This document shows positions 63,583 to 64,000 of a DNA stretch of 64,000 bases, in pieces (the stretch's first letter is position 1; every line of letters begins with the position of its first letter). Both the position numbers and the translations under genes were made by a program. Below the pieces are notes generated by a model. That model worked only from the letters and a program-made list of their open reading frames with translations, was not told the origin of the DNA and made no database searches. The stretch comes from Leclercia adecarboxylata (lineage in GTDB: Bacteria; Pseudomonadota; Gammaproteobacteria; Enterobacterales; Enterobacteriaceae), in contig NZ_CP035382.1 in the NCBI RefSeq assembly GCF_006874705.1, positions 1,302,001 through 1,366,000 of the forward strand. The letters are read 5' to 3'.

Positions 63583-64000
63583 TTACATCATCACCACGTC
63601 AAACTGCTCCGGGTTATAGAGCGGCTCTATCTGCACTTTTACCTGTTTGCCGACGAAGATTTCCACTTCTGCCAGCGCGTGGGACTCTTCCCCTTTCAGG
63701 GCTTCCGCCACCGAAGGAGAAGCATAGACCAGGAAGCGGTCGGAGTCGTAGGCGTGATGCACACGAACAATCTCCCGCATGATCTCATAGCAGACCGTTT
63801 CCACCGTCTTCACCGTGCCGCGGCCATGACAGGTCGGGCACTCGTTGCACAGCACATGCTCCACGCTCTCACGGGTGCGCTTGCGGGTCATCTCAACCAG
63901 CCCAAGCTGGGAGAAGCCGTTGATGCTGGTTTTCACGCGATCTTTACTCAGCGCCTGCTCCAGGGAGTGCAGCACGCGGCGGCGGTGGTCTTCGTTACTC
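63583..64000 (-). CDS. rng: Ribonuclease G, C-terminal part
   Basis: RNase G is a 489-residue RNase E-family endoribonuclease maturing the 16S rRNA 5' end. About 138 C-terminal residues are visible, open to the window edge: NEDHRRRVLHSLEQALSKD, the zinc-link cysteines in CNECPTCHGRG, and the C-terminal FVGKQVKVQIEPLYNPEQF. The catalytic S1 and DNase I-like parts lie outside. It is upstream of yhdP by 44 bp on the same strand, as in E. coli. Confidence 0.97.
   Translation of the reverse strand, partial: SNEDHRRRVLHSLEQALSKDRVKTSINGFSQLGLVEMTRKRTRESVEHVLCNECPTCHGRGTVKTVETVCYEIMREIVRVHHAYDSDRFLVYASPSVAEALKGEESHALAEVEIFVGKQVKVQIEPLYNPEQFDVVMM

Overview
The window is a stretch of enterobacterial chromosome. 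Almost every protein is recognisable as an orthologue of an Escherichia coli protein of nearly the same length, and gene order from murA to rng largely follows the E. coli 71-73 min region. Sequence divergence, a 488-residue aldehyde dehydrogenase beside aaeB, a single-chain dihydroxyacetone kinase and the lack of a nan operon next to sspB point to a member of Enterobacteriaceae other than Escherichia, perhaps near Enterobacter, Leclercia or Lelliottia. The genus is inferred, not proven. No insertion sequence, prophage, CRISPR array, tRNA or rRNA gene was found. All comparisons with E. coli are from memory.

Positions 1-14,100 are envelope and nitrogen-control genes: murA (cut by the window edge) and ibaG; mlaFEDCB (phospholipid transport) on the minus strand; then yrbG-kdsD-kdsC-lptC-lptA-lptB (Kdo synthesis and LPS export) running into rpoN-hpf-ptsN-rapZ-npr on the plus strand; then mtgA and elbB on the minus strand. 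The sRNA gene arcZ (14,199-14,318) lies between elbB and arcB, with its terminator inside the arcB 3' end.

From 16,700 to 29,100 sits a block that in E. coli K-12 lies more than 1 Mb away (b4256-b4269): lptG, lptF, pepA, holC, valS, yjgM, ahr, a fused dhaK-dhaL gene and yjgR. It separates arcB from yhcC, which are neighbours in K-12. Its internal order is a circular permutation of the K-12 order: lptG and yjgR, adjacent in K-12, are the two outer ends here. This is the most unusual large-scale feature of the window.

From 29,076 to 42,151 come yhcC, the gltBD glutamate synthase operon with a basic leader ORF ending one base before gltB, and a five-gene chaperone-usher cluster (gltF/yhcA/yhcD/yhcE/yhcF type). 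The cluster points toward gltD, opposite to K-12, and its chaperone gene has an in-frame amber codon in the signal peptide.

From 42,152 to the end the order is again K-12-like: sspBA, rpsI-rplM, zapE, zapG, degQ, degS, mdh, argR, two tandem yhcN-type genes, yhcO, an aldehyde dehydrogenase not in K-12 at this place, aaeXAB with aaeR, tldD, yhdP, and the C-terminal part of rng. No clearly new multi-gene system was found. The best leads are the permuted block, the broken and flipped fimbrial cluster, and the gltB leader ORF.
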